Shown here: positions 16,803-25,780 of the stretch, one piece after another | Position numbering within the stretch: the first letter of the stretch is position 1 | How the letters are laid out: each line of letters begins with the position of its first letter | Assembly (NCBI RefSeq): GCF_016862215.1 | Contig: NZ_BOMN01000117.1 | Span: 1-64,000 of the forward strand | Direction of reading: 5' to 3' | Source of the DNA: Winogradskya humida | GTDB taxonomy: Bacteria > Actinomycetota > Actinomycetes > Mycobacteriales > Micromonosporaceae | Length of the DNA stretch: 64,000 nt | Program-made: the position numbers and the translations under genes | Notes under the pieces: model-generated | What the model was told of the DNA's origin: nothing | Database searches by the model: none | The model's input: only the letters and a program-made list of their open reading frames with translations

Positions 16803-18031
16803 TAGACCGCGGCCTCCTCGGCGAGCTCGGACCTTTCGGGGGCCGGGGTGTCGGGAGGCGCGGCGCGGCGGCGGGAGATCTCGATGGGCAGGACCACTAT
16901 CGCGACCAGGAGGCCCACGCCTCCCACGGCGGCGAAGCCCCAGGCCGGGGAGAGCGTGTCCATGACGATGCCGGAGAGGGGTGCGCCGAGGGCGACGCCC
17001 ACGGTCAGCGAGGAGTTGTGCCAGCCCATGGCCTCGCCGCGGGCGGCCGCCGGGGTCAGGCGGCTCACCGCTGCGGCGGTCGCGGTGATGGTGGGCGCGC
17101 AGAGGGCTCCGGCGGGGAGGAGGAGCAGCCCGAGGAGCCACCAGTGGCCGCCGGCGAGGCCGACCGGGATGGTCAGCAGGGCCATGGGGGCCAGCAGGAG
17201 CAGGGGTGGCAGGCCGCGGCGGACGGTGCCGTAGGCGAAGCCGCCGAGCAGCGAGAAGACCGCCCACATCGTGAGGACGGCGCCGGTCCAGGTGACCTCG
17301 CCGGAGTGCTGGAGGACTGCGACGACGGCGACGTCGGTGCCGCTGAGGACGAGGGTGGCCGCGCTGCTGATGGCGAAGACCGCGATCAGCTCGGCGCGCA
17401 GCCAGGAGCGGCGGGTGACCCGCTCCCCGGTCGAGATCGGTGCCTCGTCGTGGCCGCGGATGGGTGGGTTGAGCAGGAAGAGGCCGACGCCGGAGAGCAG
17501 GATGCCGGCGCCGACCGCGAGCATCGCCACGCGGGGGCCGGCCGTCGTGGAGACGAGGACGCCGAGTGCCGGGCCGGTCATGAACGAGAGCTCGGTCGTG
17601 ATCGAATCCAGCGCGAACGCAGGCAGCCGGTGTGACGGGGGTGTCAGGGCCGCGATCGACTGCCGGGCGATGGAGAACGCGGGCAGCGTCAGGAAACCGC
17701 CGACCAGCGCCGCGATGAGCAGGGCCCAGTAGGGGAAGACCTGCGCCGACGTCCAGAACGTGACCTCGGCGACGGTGGTGAGCACCAGGACGGGCCGCAG
17801 CCCGCGCCGGTCGGTGATCCGGCCCATGAACGGCGCGCCGAACGAACTGCCGACAGTGAACGCGGCACCGACCAGCCCCGCCGCGCCGTAGCCCAGTCCG
17901 AGATCCTGGGTGACGTGCAGCGTGAGCGTGACCGAGCCGGCCGTGATCGGTATCCGTGCCAGCGTCGCCACTGCCAGCAACGACTTGATCCCGCGCAACG
18001 CCAACGTTTCGCGGTAAGGCGTCAACATCAT
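16802..18031 (-). CDS. MFS transporter
   Basis: A 409-residue major facilitator superfamily permease with about twelve membrane helices. The cytoplasmic loop after helix 2 reads MGRITDRRGLRPVLV, a variant of the MFS motif A (GxxxDRxGRR). The second half shows VSRLTPAAARGEAMGW, common in drug/metabolite exporters. The substrate cannot be inferred. The ATG at 18031 follows a GAGGA ribosome site. Confidence 0.9.
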   Translation of the reverse strand: MMLTPYRETLALRGIKSLLAVATLARIPITAGSVTLTLHVTQDLGLGYGAAGLVGAAFTVGSSFGAPFMGRITDRRGLRPVLVLTTVAEVTFWTSAQVFPYWALLIAALVGGFLTLPAFSIARQSIAALTPPSHRLPAFALDSITTELSFMTGPALGVLVSTTAGPRVAMLAVGAGILLSGVGLFLLNPPIRGHDEAPISTGERVTRRSWLRAELIAVFAISSAATLVLSGTDVAVVAVLQHSGEVTWTGAVLTMWAVFSLLGGFAYGTVRRGLPPLLLLAPMALLTIPVGLAGGHWWLLGLLLLPAGALCAPTITATAAAVSRLTPAAARGEAMGWHNSSLTVGVALGAPLSGIVMDTLSPAWGFAAVGGVGLLVAIVVLPIEISRRRAAPPDTPAPERSELAEEAAV

Positions 18032-18107
18032 GAGCGGTCCTCACCTCCGCCCGACAGTCTGCCGGAGGGGTACGACAAAACCGCAGGCGGGACCGCCACC
18101 GGGCAGC

Positions 18108-18144
18108 AAAAAGCCCGGCCCGGTCGCGAGGACCGGGCCGGGCT
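18108..18144 (-). terminator. Rho-independent terminator of ctaD
   Basis: On the minus strand a 14-bp perfect stem (agcccggcccggtc with its complement, 18112-18125 / 18131-18144) and a five-base loop are followed by a T-run (plus-strand aaaaa at 18108-18112), 13 bases after the ctaD stop. Confidence 0.9.
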
Positions 18145-18157
18145 CAGGAAAGCGGGG

Positions 18158-19915
18158 TTACTTCTTCTTGCGGTCGCTCAGGTCTTCCTTGTACGTCGCG
18201 CCGCCGTCCGATTCCGCGGTGAGCGGGCGGGCGCCGCCTTCCGGGGGGCCGGCGATCGACTGTTCGCCCGCTGCGAGCTCGGGGAACTTGGCGTCGAAGG
18301 CCGGGCGCTCCGAGCGGATGCGGGGCATCTTGTCAAAGTTGCGCAGCGGCGGCGGGGAGGACGTGGCCCACTCGAGCGAGTTGCCGGCGCCCCAGGGGTC
18401 GTCGACCGTGACGAGCTGGCCGACCTTGTAGGACTTCCAGACGTTGTAGATGAACGGCAGCGTCGACGCGCCCAGGACGAACGAACCGATCGTCGAGAAC
18501 GTGTTGAGGAACGTGAAGCCATCGCTGGGCAGGTAATCGGCGTAGCGGCGGGGCATGCCCTCCGCGCCGAGCCAGTGCTGCACCAGGAACGTCGCGTGGA
18601 AGCCGATGAACGTCAGCCAGAAGTGGATCTTGCCGAGGCGCTCGTCGAGCATCCTGCCGAACATCTTCGGGAACCAGAAGTAGATGCCCGAGAACACCGC
18701 GAACACGATCGTGCCGAAGAGCACGTAGTGGAAGTGCGCGATGACGAAGTACGAGTCGGACACGTGGAAGTCGATCGGCGGAGCGGCGAGCAGGACGCCG
18801 GAGAGACCACCGAAGAGGAACGTGACCAGGAAGCCGATCGCGAACATCATCGGCGTCTCGAAGCTGATCTGGCCGCGCCACATGGTGCCGATCCACACGA
18901 AGAACTTCATGCCGGTCGGTACCGCGATGAGGAAGCTCAGGAAGCTGAAGAATGGCAGCAGCACCTGGCCGGTGACGAACATGTGGTGTGCCCACACGCT
19001 CATCGACAGGGCCGCGATCGCCAGGGTCGCGCCGACCAGGCCCTTGTAGCCGAAGACGGGCTTGCGGCTGAAGACCGGGATGACCTCGGTGATGATGCCG
19101 AAGAACGGCAGCGCGACGATGTAGACCTCGGGGTGGCCGAAGAACCAGAAGAGGTGCTGCCACAGCATCGGGCCGCCGGTTTCCACGTCGAAGACGTGGG
19201 CGCCGAGGACACGGTCGGCGGCGAGTGCGAACAGGGCCGCCGCGAAGAACGGGAAGACCATGATCACGAGGAGCATCGTCACCAGGATGTTCCAGGTGAA
19301 GATCGGCATGCGGAACATCGTCATGCCGGGCGCCCGGAGCGTGATCACGGTGGTGATGATGTTGACGCCACCGAGGATCGTGCCGAGGCCTGAGATGGCG
19401 AGGCCGACGACCCACATGTTGCCGCCGACACCCGGCGAGTGCAGCGAGTCGCTGAGCGGCGTGTAGGCGAACCAACCGAAGTCAGCCGCACCGCCCGGCG
19501 TCAGGAACCCGCTGATGGTGATCGTGCCGCCGAACAGGTAGAGCCAGTACGCGAACGCGTTGAGCCGAGGGAACGACACGTCGGGCGCGCCGATCTGGAT
19601 CGGCACCAGGAAGTTCGCGAAGGCGAACACGATCGGTGTGGCGAAGAACAACAGCATGATCGTGCCGTGCATCGTGAACAGCTGGTTGTACTGCTCGGGC
19701 GACAGGAACTGCATGCCCGGGCGGGCCAGCTCCGTGCGCATGAGCAGGGCCATCAGGCCGCCCAGCATGTAGAACACGAACGCGGTGATCATGTACATGA
19801 TCCCGATCTGCTTCGCGTCCGTGGTCCGCAGGATCCGCGCGAGGGCCGAGCCCTTGACCTGCTGCCTGACCGGCCACGGCCGCGTCACGATCGGCTTAGG
19901 CGCAACGGTCGTCAC
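18158..19915 (-). CDS. ctaD: Cytochrome c oxidase subunit I
   Basis: Catalytic subunit of the aa3-type terminal oxidase, about 585 residues with twelve membrane helices. The binuclear centre motif WFFGHPEVYIVALPFFG (the His-Tyr pair next to CuB) and the haem-ligand region VIAHFHYVLFG are intact, as is the SVWAHHMF histidine pair. I start at the GTG at 19915, preceded by GGAGGC. No other oxidase subunit is nearby, which is usual for some actinomycetes that carry extra ctaD copies. Confidence 0.95.
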   Translation of the reverse strand: MTTVAPKPIVTRPWPVRQQVKGSALARILRTTDAKQIGIMYMITAFVFYMLGGLMALLMRTELARPGMQFLSPEQYNQLFTMHGTIMLLFFATPIVFAFANFLVPIQIGAPDVSFPRLNAFAYWLYLFGGTITISGFLTPGGAADFGWFAYTPLSDSLHSPGVGGNMWVVGLAISGLGTILGGVNIITTVITLRAPGMTMFRMPIFTWNILVTMLLVIMVFPFFAAALFALAADRVLGAHVFDVETGGPMLWQHLFWFFGHPEVYIVALPFFGIITEVIPVFSRKPVFGYKGLVGATLAIAALSMSVWAHHMFVTGQVLLPFFSFLSFLIAVPTGMKFFVWIGTMWRGQISFETPMMFAIGFLVTFLFGGLSGVLLAAPPIDFHVSDSYFVIAHFHYVLFGTIVFAVFSGIYFWFPKMFGRMLDERLGKIHFWLTFIGFHATFLVQHWLGAEGMPRRYADYLPSDGFTFLNTFSTIGSFVLGASTLPFIYNVWKSYKVGQLVTVDDPWGAGNSLEWATSSPPPLRNFDKMPRIRSERPAFDAKFPELAAGEQSIAGPPEGGARPLTAESDGGATYKEDLSDRKKK

Positions 19916-20037
19916 GGATAGCCTCCGGTGTCTCGTTCGTCCCACTGCGTACACCCGAGTGAAAGGCGTACCTCGCAGGCAGAATAGTCCCCCGCCGACC
20001 CCCGGCGGGCGCGGGGTGACCAAAGAGCACCCTTGGT

Positions 20038-21147
20038 CTAGAAGGGCTCCACCAGCGCCCGGTAGTGATCCGAGAAGATCCTTTGGCCCCGCCCCCGCAG
20101 CATAGGGTCGCGCTCGGAGGGCGGCACGTCCCGGGTGCGATCCCGCTCGTGGGTCTGCTCCCGTACCAGGTCACAGCGTTGCCGCCGACGATCTTCGTAC
20201 GCACTGAGCGCCGAGCGCACATCCCCGCCCGACTGCTTCAGCACCTCGCCGAGCACGACCGCGTCCTCGAGCGCCATCGCCGCGCCCTGGGCGAGCGTGG
20301 GCGCGGTGGCGTGTGCAGCGTCACCGACGAGCAGCACCGAGCCCTTGGTGTAGCTGTCCATCACGACCTCGTCGGTCCGGGCGACCTGGACCTTCTCGAT
20401 CGCGGCGAGGATCGCGGGCACGCACCCTCCGAAGTCGCCGAACAGCTCCCGCAGGCGGGCGCGGGGGTCGGCGGGGTTCTCGACGCCGGGCTCAGCCGTC
20501 TCGTCGGCGTAGCAGTAGAGGCGGCGGCCACCCATCGGCATCGCCACGAACTGGGAGCGCTGTCCGAGCAGGGCCGTCCAGTCGCTGAGCGGCGGCCCGC
20601 CGTTGACCACGCTGCGGTAGACGATCTGGCCGGTCGGCACCGCGGCACCGCCGAGCCCGACCTTGCCGCGGATCATCGATTTCCGTCCGTCGGCACCGAC
20701 GACCAGGTCATACTCGGCTACGGACCCGTCGCCGAACTGGACCTTGACCGCGCCGTCGACGAGGTCCAGGTCACGCACGGCAGTGTCGTAGCGGACCGCA
20801 CCACCGACGCTGGTGAGCAGCACCTGCTGCAGGTCGGCGCGGGACAGTGCGCGCGATTCGCCGACACCGGCCCAGAGCGCGGCGACGTCCATCTCGAACA
20901 GTTCCTGGCCCTGGGAATCCTGGAACACCTGCCGGAAGATCAGGTCACCGAGCGGCCGCAGGGGCGCGTCGAGACCGAGCACGCGCAGCGCACGAGCCGC
21001 GTTGCCGGGCAGGTAGATACCGGCTCCGGGGACCATGGTCGCCGGGAGTTCTTCCACCACGTCGGGCCGGAATCCCGCGATCCGCAGGCCTCTTGCCGCC
21101 GCGAGACCACTGATTCCGGCGCCGACGACAAGGATCCGCAAGGTCAT
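20038..21147 (-). CDS. FAD-dependent monooxygenase
   Basis: A class A flavoprotein hydroxylase, 369 residues from the ATG at 21147. It has the FAD-binding GAGISGLAAARGLRIAG motif near the N-terminus, the central VVGADGRKSMIR (DG motif, NADPH/FAD) and SVLLVGDAAHATAPTLAQGA (GD motif). The substrate, a small aromatic or polyketide-like compound, is not predictable. A single gene with no coupled partner. Confidence 0.9.
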   Translation of the reverse strand: MTLRILVVGAGISGLAAARGLRIAGFRPDVVEELPATMVPGAGIYLPGNAARALRVLGLDAPLRPLGDLIFRQVFQDSQGQELFEMDVAALWAGVGESRALSRADLQQVLLTSVGGAVRYDTAVRDLDLVDGAVKVQFGDGSVAEYDLVVGADGRKSMIRGKVGLGGAAVPTGQIVYRSVVNGGPPLSDWTALLGQRSQFVAMPMGGRRLYCYADETAEPGVENPADPRARLRELFGDFGGCVPAILAAIEKVQVARTDEVVMDSYTKGSVLLVGDAAHATAPTLAQGAAMALEDAVVLGEVLKQSGGDVRSALSAYEDRRRQRCDLVREQTHERDRTRDVPPSERDPMLRGRGQRIFSDHYRALVEPF

Positions 21148-21287
21148 CGCAGCAACGCCTCCGAGGGTCTTCGATACGCGCCGGAGCCAAGACACTACCG
21201 GCCGCCACCGGGGCGGGGAACCCGTGACGCCGGACCCGTCCGATTTGTTCAAGACGGACGCCGCCCGGCGTTCGTAGCGTCACCGGC

Positions 21288-21641
21288 ATGGCACCTACTT
21301 TCAATGCGATCGGCCTCACCGTTGCCGACCTGGGCAAGTCGCTGGCTTTCTACCGCCTGCTCGGCCTGGACCTCCCTGCCGACGCGGACAACGCACCCCA
21401 CGCCGAGGCTCCCCTGCCGGGCGGCAACCGGCTGATGTGGGACCAGGGCGGGAAAAGCAAGATCAACCTGGCCTTCGCCTGCGCGGACCCGGCGGAGGTG
21501 GACGACACCCATGCCGCCCTGGTCAAGGCGGGATACGAGTCTCATCAGGAGCCGTGGGACGCCCCTTGGGGACAGCGGTATGCCGTCGTGCTCGATCCGG
21601 ACGGTAACGGCGTGGACCTGTACGCGCCCTCTACCTCATGA
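21288..21641 (+). CDS. VOC-family (glyoxalase-like) protein
   Basis: A 117-residue single vicinal-oxygen-chelate module: two beta-alpha-beta-beta-beta units (FNAIGLTVADLGKSLAFYRLLG; GQRYAVVLDPDGNGVDLYAP). The usual metal-ligand histidine and glutamate are not in their places, so metal-dependent catalysis is doubtful and binding of a small ligand is an option. It is convergent with the AraC gene, overlapping it by 11 bases. Confidence 0.85.
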   Translation: MAPTFNAIGLTVADLGKSLAFYRLLGLDLPADADNAPHAEAPLPGGNRLMWDQGGKSKINLAFACADPAEVDDTHAALVKAGYESHQEPWDAPWGQRYAVVLDPDGNGVDLYAPSTS

Positions 21642-22299
21642 CGAGCTTCCCCAGCGGCACGCCGGCCAGCGCTTTCACGTCACGTGACAGGTGGGCCTGG
21701 TCGGCGTAGCCCGCCGTCACCGCGACGTCGGCGAACGGGCTCCCGCCCCGGGCCAGCGCCACCGCCCGTTGCAGCCGCATGATCCGGACCAGCGTCTTCG
21801 TCGCGTACCCAAAGGATGTCCTGGTGCGTCTTTGCAGGTGGCGCGTGCTGAGGCCGCAGGAATCGGCGATCGCGGGGACCGGCAGCCCGGCCCGTGCCCC
21901 GGCAGCGACCCCGACCATCGCCCGGTCGGGGGTCTGCCAGCGGCGACGCGCGAACTCCTCAAGCGCGTCCATCGGGTCGGCTGCCTCGGCGAGCGGGCGC
22001 ACCTCGGCGGCGGGCAGCAGGTCGGCGAGGGGCACCTGACGGTCGGTCAGCTCGTCGGCCGGGACCCCGAGAATGCCCGGCCCCACCCCGTCGGCGAAGC
22101 GCAGCGCGAAGAAGCGACTGCCCGCCGCGGTGGGCACGACCTGGGCCGTCGTGTCGGGACCCGCGACGTAGACCGCGCCGTCCTGCCAGATCACGTCGAG
22201 ACAGCCGTCGGGCAGGATCCGGCCGGGCGGGGTGCCCGGTGGCACCACGCTGCGCCAGGCGATCACGTGCGGAAGGGCGGAGGGCCGTTCGCGGTACAT
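21631..22299 (-). CDS. AraC-family transcriptional regulator
   Basis: A 222-residue regulator. A short N-terminal ligand domain (RILPDGCLDVIWQDGAVYVAGPDT) is of the type found in DUF6597-like AraC proteins. The C-terminal domain has two helix-turn-helix motifs: PAIADSCGLSTRHLQRRTRTSFGYA and DVAVTAGYADQAHLSRDVKA. The start is the ATG at 22299. Its 3' end overlaps the VOC gene, a frequent partner of AraC regulators. Confidence 0.88.
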   Translation of the reverse strand: MYRERPSALPHVIAWRSVVPPGTPPGRILPDGCLDVIWQDGAVYVAGPDTTAQVVPTAAGSRFFALRFADGVGPGILGVPADELTDRQVPLADLLPAAEVRPLAEAADPMDALEEFARRRWQTPDRAMVGVAAGARAGLPVPAIADSCGLSTRHLQRRTRTSFGYATKTLVRIMRLQRAVALARGGSPFADVAVTAGYADQAHLSRDVKALAGVPLGKLVMR

Positions 22300-22371
22300 G
22301 GACCGACCTTGGCACGGGGGTACGACATCCGCGCGAATGACATCCGTGTAGTTCGGGCGGACAATCGATGG

Positions 22372-23472
22372 ATGGTCGACCAGCTCGAGGAGTACCGGCG
22401 CCGGCGCGATGCCCGGCGGACGCCGGAGCCGATACCCGCAACCGCTGGGGAGAAGACCACCGGGAACAGGTTCGTCATCCAGCAGCATCACGCCCGCAGC
22501 CTGCACTGGGACGTGCGGCTCGAGCACGACGGCGTGCTCGCCTCGTTCGCCGTCCCGCGCGGGCTCCCCCGCGACCGGGCCCGCAACAATTTGGCCAGAC
22601 GCACCGAGGATCACCCGCTGGAATACCTCGACTTCGCCGGTGAGATCCCGGCCGGTGAGTACGGCGGCGGCCGGATGACCATCCACGATCGGGGCACCTA
22701 CCAGCTCGACAAGTGGCGTGACGACGAGATCAGCGTCACTTTCCACGGCGAACGCACCTCGGGCCGCTACGTCTTCTTCCGGACCGACGGAGCTCCGCCG
22801 ACCGATGGTCCAGGCGCGGGTAGCGGCACAGCCTGGATGGTGCGGCGGATGGATCCGGTCGAGCCGGGATGGCAGAGCATGCCCGAGGCCGTCGAACCCA
22901 TGCTCGCGACGGCAGCCGCCGGCTTACCGCCTGACGACGAGGACTGGGGGTACGAGCTGAGCTGGGCCGGTCGCCGCACACTGGCCTATGTATCCGGCGG
23001 CCGGGTGCGGCTCACCGACGCGGACGGCGTGGACGTGACCTCGTGGTATCCGGAGCTCCGGCCGCTCGGGGCAGCACTGGCACCGACCGAGGCCGTGCTC
23101 GACGGGGAGATCGTCGCCTTCGACGGCGCCACTGTGTCCGCGGACCGCCTGGCTCTGCGCCGGGAGCCGCGTGACTCCGGGGCGGCGAAGCGGGCCGCGG
23201 AGCGTACGCCGATCCACTTCCTGGTCTATGACCTGCTCTGGCTGGAAGGACATTCCACGGTCGAGTTCCTCCGGTACGCACAGCGCCGCGAGTTGCTGGA
23301 GGGGCTGAATCTGACCGGGGCGAACTGGCAGACCCCGCCGTACTTTCCGGGCGGCGGCGAGTTCGCCCTGGAAGCGGCCGCCGCCCAGGGTCTCGGTGGC
23401 GTTGTCGCGAAGCGGCTGGATTCGCCTTACCTACCCGGCCGGCGCAGCCGCCTTTGGATGCTGATCGGCTGA
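22372..23472 (+). CDS. LigD-like protein: 3'-phosphoesterase domain plus degenerate ligase domain
   Basis: A 366-residue protein from the ATG at 22372. Residues ~30-160 form a LigD-type DNA 3'-phosphoesterase domain with the metal motif HHARSLHWDVRLEHDG and FAGEIPAGEYGGG. Residues ~180-366 are ligase-like but altered. Motif I reads YELSWAGRR, so the adenylated lysine is serine (S197) and the usual Asp is Ala199. Motif III (VLDGEIVAFD) persists, motif IV is GGVVAKR, and the chain ends after motif V without an OB-fold. Phosphoesterase activity is plausible; self-adenylation is not. Confidence 0.88.
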   Translation: MVDQLEEYRRRRDARRTPEPIPATAGEKTTGNRFVIQQHHARSLHWDVRLEHDGVLASFAVPRGLPRDRARNNLARRTEDHPLEYLDFAGEIPAGEYGGGRMTIHDRGTYQLDKWRDDEISVTFHGERTSGRYVFFRTDGAPPTDGPGAGSGTAWMVRRMDPVEPGWQSMPEAVEPMLATAAAGLPPDDEDWGYELSWAGRRTLAYVSGGRVRLTDADGVDVTSWYPELRPLGAALAPTEAVLDGEIVAFDGATVSADRLALRREPRDSGAAKRAAERTPIHFLVYDLLWLEGHSTVEFLRYAQRRELLEGLNLTGANWQTPPYFPGGGEFALEAAAAQGLGGVVAKRLDSPYLPGRRSRLWMLIG

Positions 23473-23749
23473 ATGGGTCCTTACCGATAGGCCGTTCAGT
23501 CGAACATGGCTATTTTCAGCCGATCCCCGGCGGGTGAAACGCGGCCCCGGCCAAGATCGCCTCTGACCTGGGCGGGAACGGGAAGACGTACGCCCTGACC
23601 TGGGCCGCTCCGCAAGATCCCCGGCCGGTCGGAACCCGCGTGCACATTCCTGATCCGGGTCTCTGAACGGCTCATATTCCTCATGCGAGGCGTGCGTCAC
23701 CCGATCAAGGGTGTTTGCCCGGTCCCGCGGCGGAAAGGTCTATAAGTAG

Positions 23750-25141
23750 ATGCGCAGCCCGATGCCTTATCCGCCCGCTCTAGTGATTCCGGACATGTCT
23801 GCAGATCTTTGGAATTCCGCCTCGTCCGTCCTCGACGTCAACTGGTCAGACGACCACATGGTCCCGTCTCGCCGCCTCTACCCTCATCAATGGAGCTGGG
23901 ACGCCGCCTTCATCGCCATCGGTCTCGCCTATGTGAACCCGTCGCGAGCCTGGCGTGACCTGCGCAGCCTCTTCGAAGCACAGTGGCCCGACGGCCGCGT
24001 GCCGCACATCGTGTTCGACCCCCGCACCGCGGAGGGCGACTACTTCCCGGGCCCCGGCTTCTGGAACGTCCCCGCCTACAACGGGCGCGCCGCCCGCGGC
24101 AGCACCGGGCTCGTCCAGCCGCCGCTGCACGCGATCGCCGCGTGGGAGGTCTACCGGCGCGCCGCGGCGCACGGTGCGGCTGCGGCCCACGAGGCCGGCG
24201 ACGAGCTCAAGTGGCTCTACCCCCGCCTGGTCGCCCAGCAGGAATACCTGAGCCGGCGCCGCGACGCCGCAGGTGAGGGCCTCGCCAGCATCGTGCACCC
24301 CTGGGAGTCGGGGCTGGACAACAGCCCGTCCTGGGACACCGCGATGTCGGCGGTCCCCGCCGACATGGGGCTCCTCACGCGGTACACGCGCCGGGACCTC
24401 GAGGTCGCCGACGCCTCGCACCGGCCGCTGGACATCGACTACGCCCGCTACCTGGGGCTGGTCCTGAACTACCGGGACGGCGGTTACTCCGACACCGCCC
24501 TCGCCCAGCGGCACGACTTCGTGGTCGAGTGCCCGTCGTTCAACGCGATCCTGGCCGCTGCCGAGCTGGCGCTGGTGCACATCGCCGAGGTCGTCGGCGC
24601 GGACCCGGAGGTGCACCGCGAGCGGGCACAGCGGATCACGGCGGCGATCTCGAAGCATCTGTGGGACCCGCAGACGCGGACATTCCGGTCACGTGACGTG
24701 CGTACCAAGACCCTCAGTCCGGCCCGGTGCGTCAACGGCCTGGTGCCGCTGATCCTGCCCGACCTGCCCGACCACCAGGCCGCCGCCATCATGGCGGAGG
24801 CCGCGTCGGAACGGTTCGGCCTGCCCGAGGCCACCGGCCTGCCGGTGCCGAGCTACGACCGGACGGCGACGGACTTCGACACACTGCGCTACTGGCGTGG
24901 ACCGATCTGGATCAACGTCAACTGGCTGCTGCGCCGCGGCATGCTCGTCCACGGGTACCGCGGCGAGGCCGAGGACCTGCGCATGGCGATGATCCGGCTC
25001 ATCCACCGCTCCGGGCACTACGAGTACTTCCACCCGGTCACCGGCGAGGGCATCGGTGCGCCGACGTTCAGCTGGACGGCGGCGCTCTCGCTCGACCTGC
25101 TGGCCGACCGGTCCGTCCCCGCGTACGCACGAGCGGCCTGA
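23750..25141 (+). CDS. GH63-like glycoside hydrolase (putative glucosylglycerate/mannosylglycerate hydrolase)
   Basis: A 463-residue (alpha/alpha)6-barrel hydrolase of the MGH1-like type. Family motifs are YPHQWSWDAAFIAIGL with Asp51, HPWESGLDNSPSWD with the candidate acid, RYWRGPIWINVNW, and EYFHPVTGEGIGAPTFSW with the candidate base. Length and motif order match mycobacterial glucosylglycerate hydrolase. The exact compatible solute is inferred. Either the ATG at 23750 or 23762 could start it. A hairpin terminator follows. Confidence 0.82.
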   Translation: MRSPMPYPPALVIPDMSADLWNSASSVLDVNWSDDHMVPSRRLYPHQWSWDAAFIAIGLAYVNPSRAWRDLRSLFEAQWPDGRVPHIVFDPRTAEGDYFPGPGFWNVPAYNGRAARGSTGLVQPPLHAIAAWEVYRRAAAHGAAAAHEAGDELKWLYPRLVAQQEYLSRRRDAAGEGLASIVHPWESGLDNSPSWDTAMSAVPADMGLLTRYTRRDLEVADASHRPLDIDYARYLGLVLNYRDGGYSDTALAQRHDFVVECPSFNAILAAAELALVHIAEVVGADPEVHRERAQRITAAISKHLWDPQTRTFRSRDVRTKTLSPARCVNGLVPLILPDLPDHQAAAIMAEAASERFGLPEATGLPVPSYDRTATDFDTLRYWRGPIWINVNWLLRRGMLVHGYRGEAEDLRMAMIRLIHRSGHYEYFHPVTGEGIGAPTFSWTAALSLDLLADRSVPAYARAA

Positions 25142-25143
25142 AA

Positions 25144-25171
25144 TCCCGCCGGGCCCATCGGCCCGGCGGGA
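25144..25171. terminator. Hairpin between convergent genes
   Basis: A perfect 12-bp stem tcccgccgggcc (25144-25155) with its complement (25160-25171) and a catc loop, in the 39-base gap between the GH63-like gene and the convergent MBL gene. There is no clear T-run, but the position suits a two-way terminator. Confidence 0.8.
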
Positions 25172-25180
25172 AATACCGGA

Positions 25181-25780
25181 TTAGAAGGCTTCGGCTTCGA
25201 GCGTGGTGTCGGAGCCGTGGCCGGTGTGCACCACCGTGGTCGGCGGCAGCGCGAACAGCCGCTCGCGGATCGACTTCTCGATGGTCGGCCGGTCGCTGTA
25301 CGAACGACCGGTCGCCCCCGGGCCGCCCTGGAACAGGGTGTCGCCGGTGAACACGGCGCCGAGCTCAGCGGCGTACAGACAAACTGCTCCTGGGCTGTGA
25401 CCCGGGGTGTGCAGAACCGTGAGCGTCGCACCGCCCGCCGGGATCTCCTGGCCGTCGCTGAGTGCAGCGGGCATCGGCAGGCCGGGGTGCGTCAGCTTCC
25501 ACAGCACCTCCTCGGCGGGGTGCAGCAACAGCGGCGCGCTGGTGCGCTCGGCGAGCTCGGGCGCGACCCGGACGTGATCGTCGTGCGCGTGGGTGAGCAC
25601 GATGGCGGTGACCTTGCGACCCGCCACCACCTCGAGGATCGCGTCCACCGAGTGCGGCGCGTCGATGACCACGCACTCGGCGTCGTCCCCGACCACCCAG
25701 ACGTTGTTGTCGACGTCGAACGTCTCGCCGTCGAGCGAGAACGTGCCGCTGGTGACCGCGTGATCGACCCGGGCCGCCAT
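25181..25780 (-). CDS. MBL-fold hydrolase, mscR partner
   Basis: A 199-residue metallo-beta-lactamase-fold thioesterase-like protein with the di-zinc motif THAHDDHV, HTPGHSPGAVCLY and FTGDTLFQGGPGATGRS. Its start codon overlaps the mscR stop by one base (TGATG). The same pair exists in M. tuberculosis (Rv2259-Rv2260). It may hydrolyse S-formylmycothiol, the mscR product, completing formaldehyde detoxification; this role is inferred from context. Confidence 0.88.
   Translation of the reverse strand: MAARVDHAVTSGTFSLDGETFDVDNNVWVVGDDAECVVIDAPHSVDAILEVVAGRKVTAIVLTHAHDDHVRVAPELAERTSAPLLLHPAEEVLWKLTHPGLPMPAALSDGQEIPAGGATLTVLHTPGHSPGAVCLYAAELGAVFTGDTLFQGGPGATGRSYSDRPTIEKSIRERLFALPPTTVVHTGHGSDTTLEAEAF

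Noticed and set aside
17915..19393. 492-residue open frame opposite ctaD
   Set aside because: Extremely charged, without domains, and fully antisense to a certain gene.
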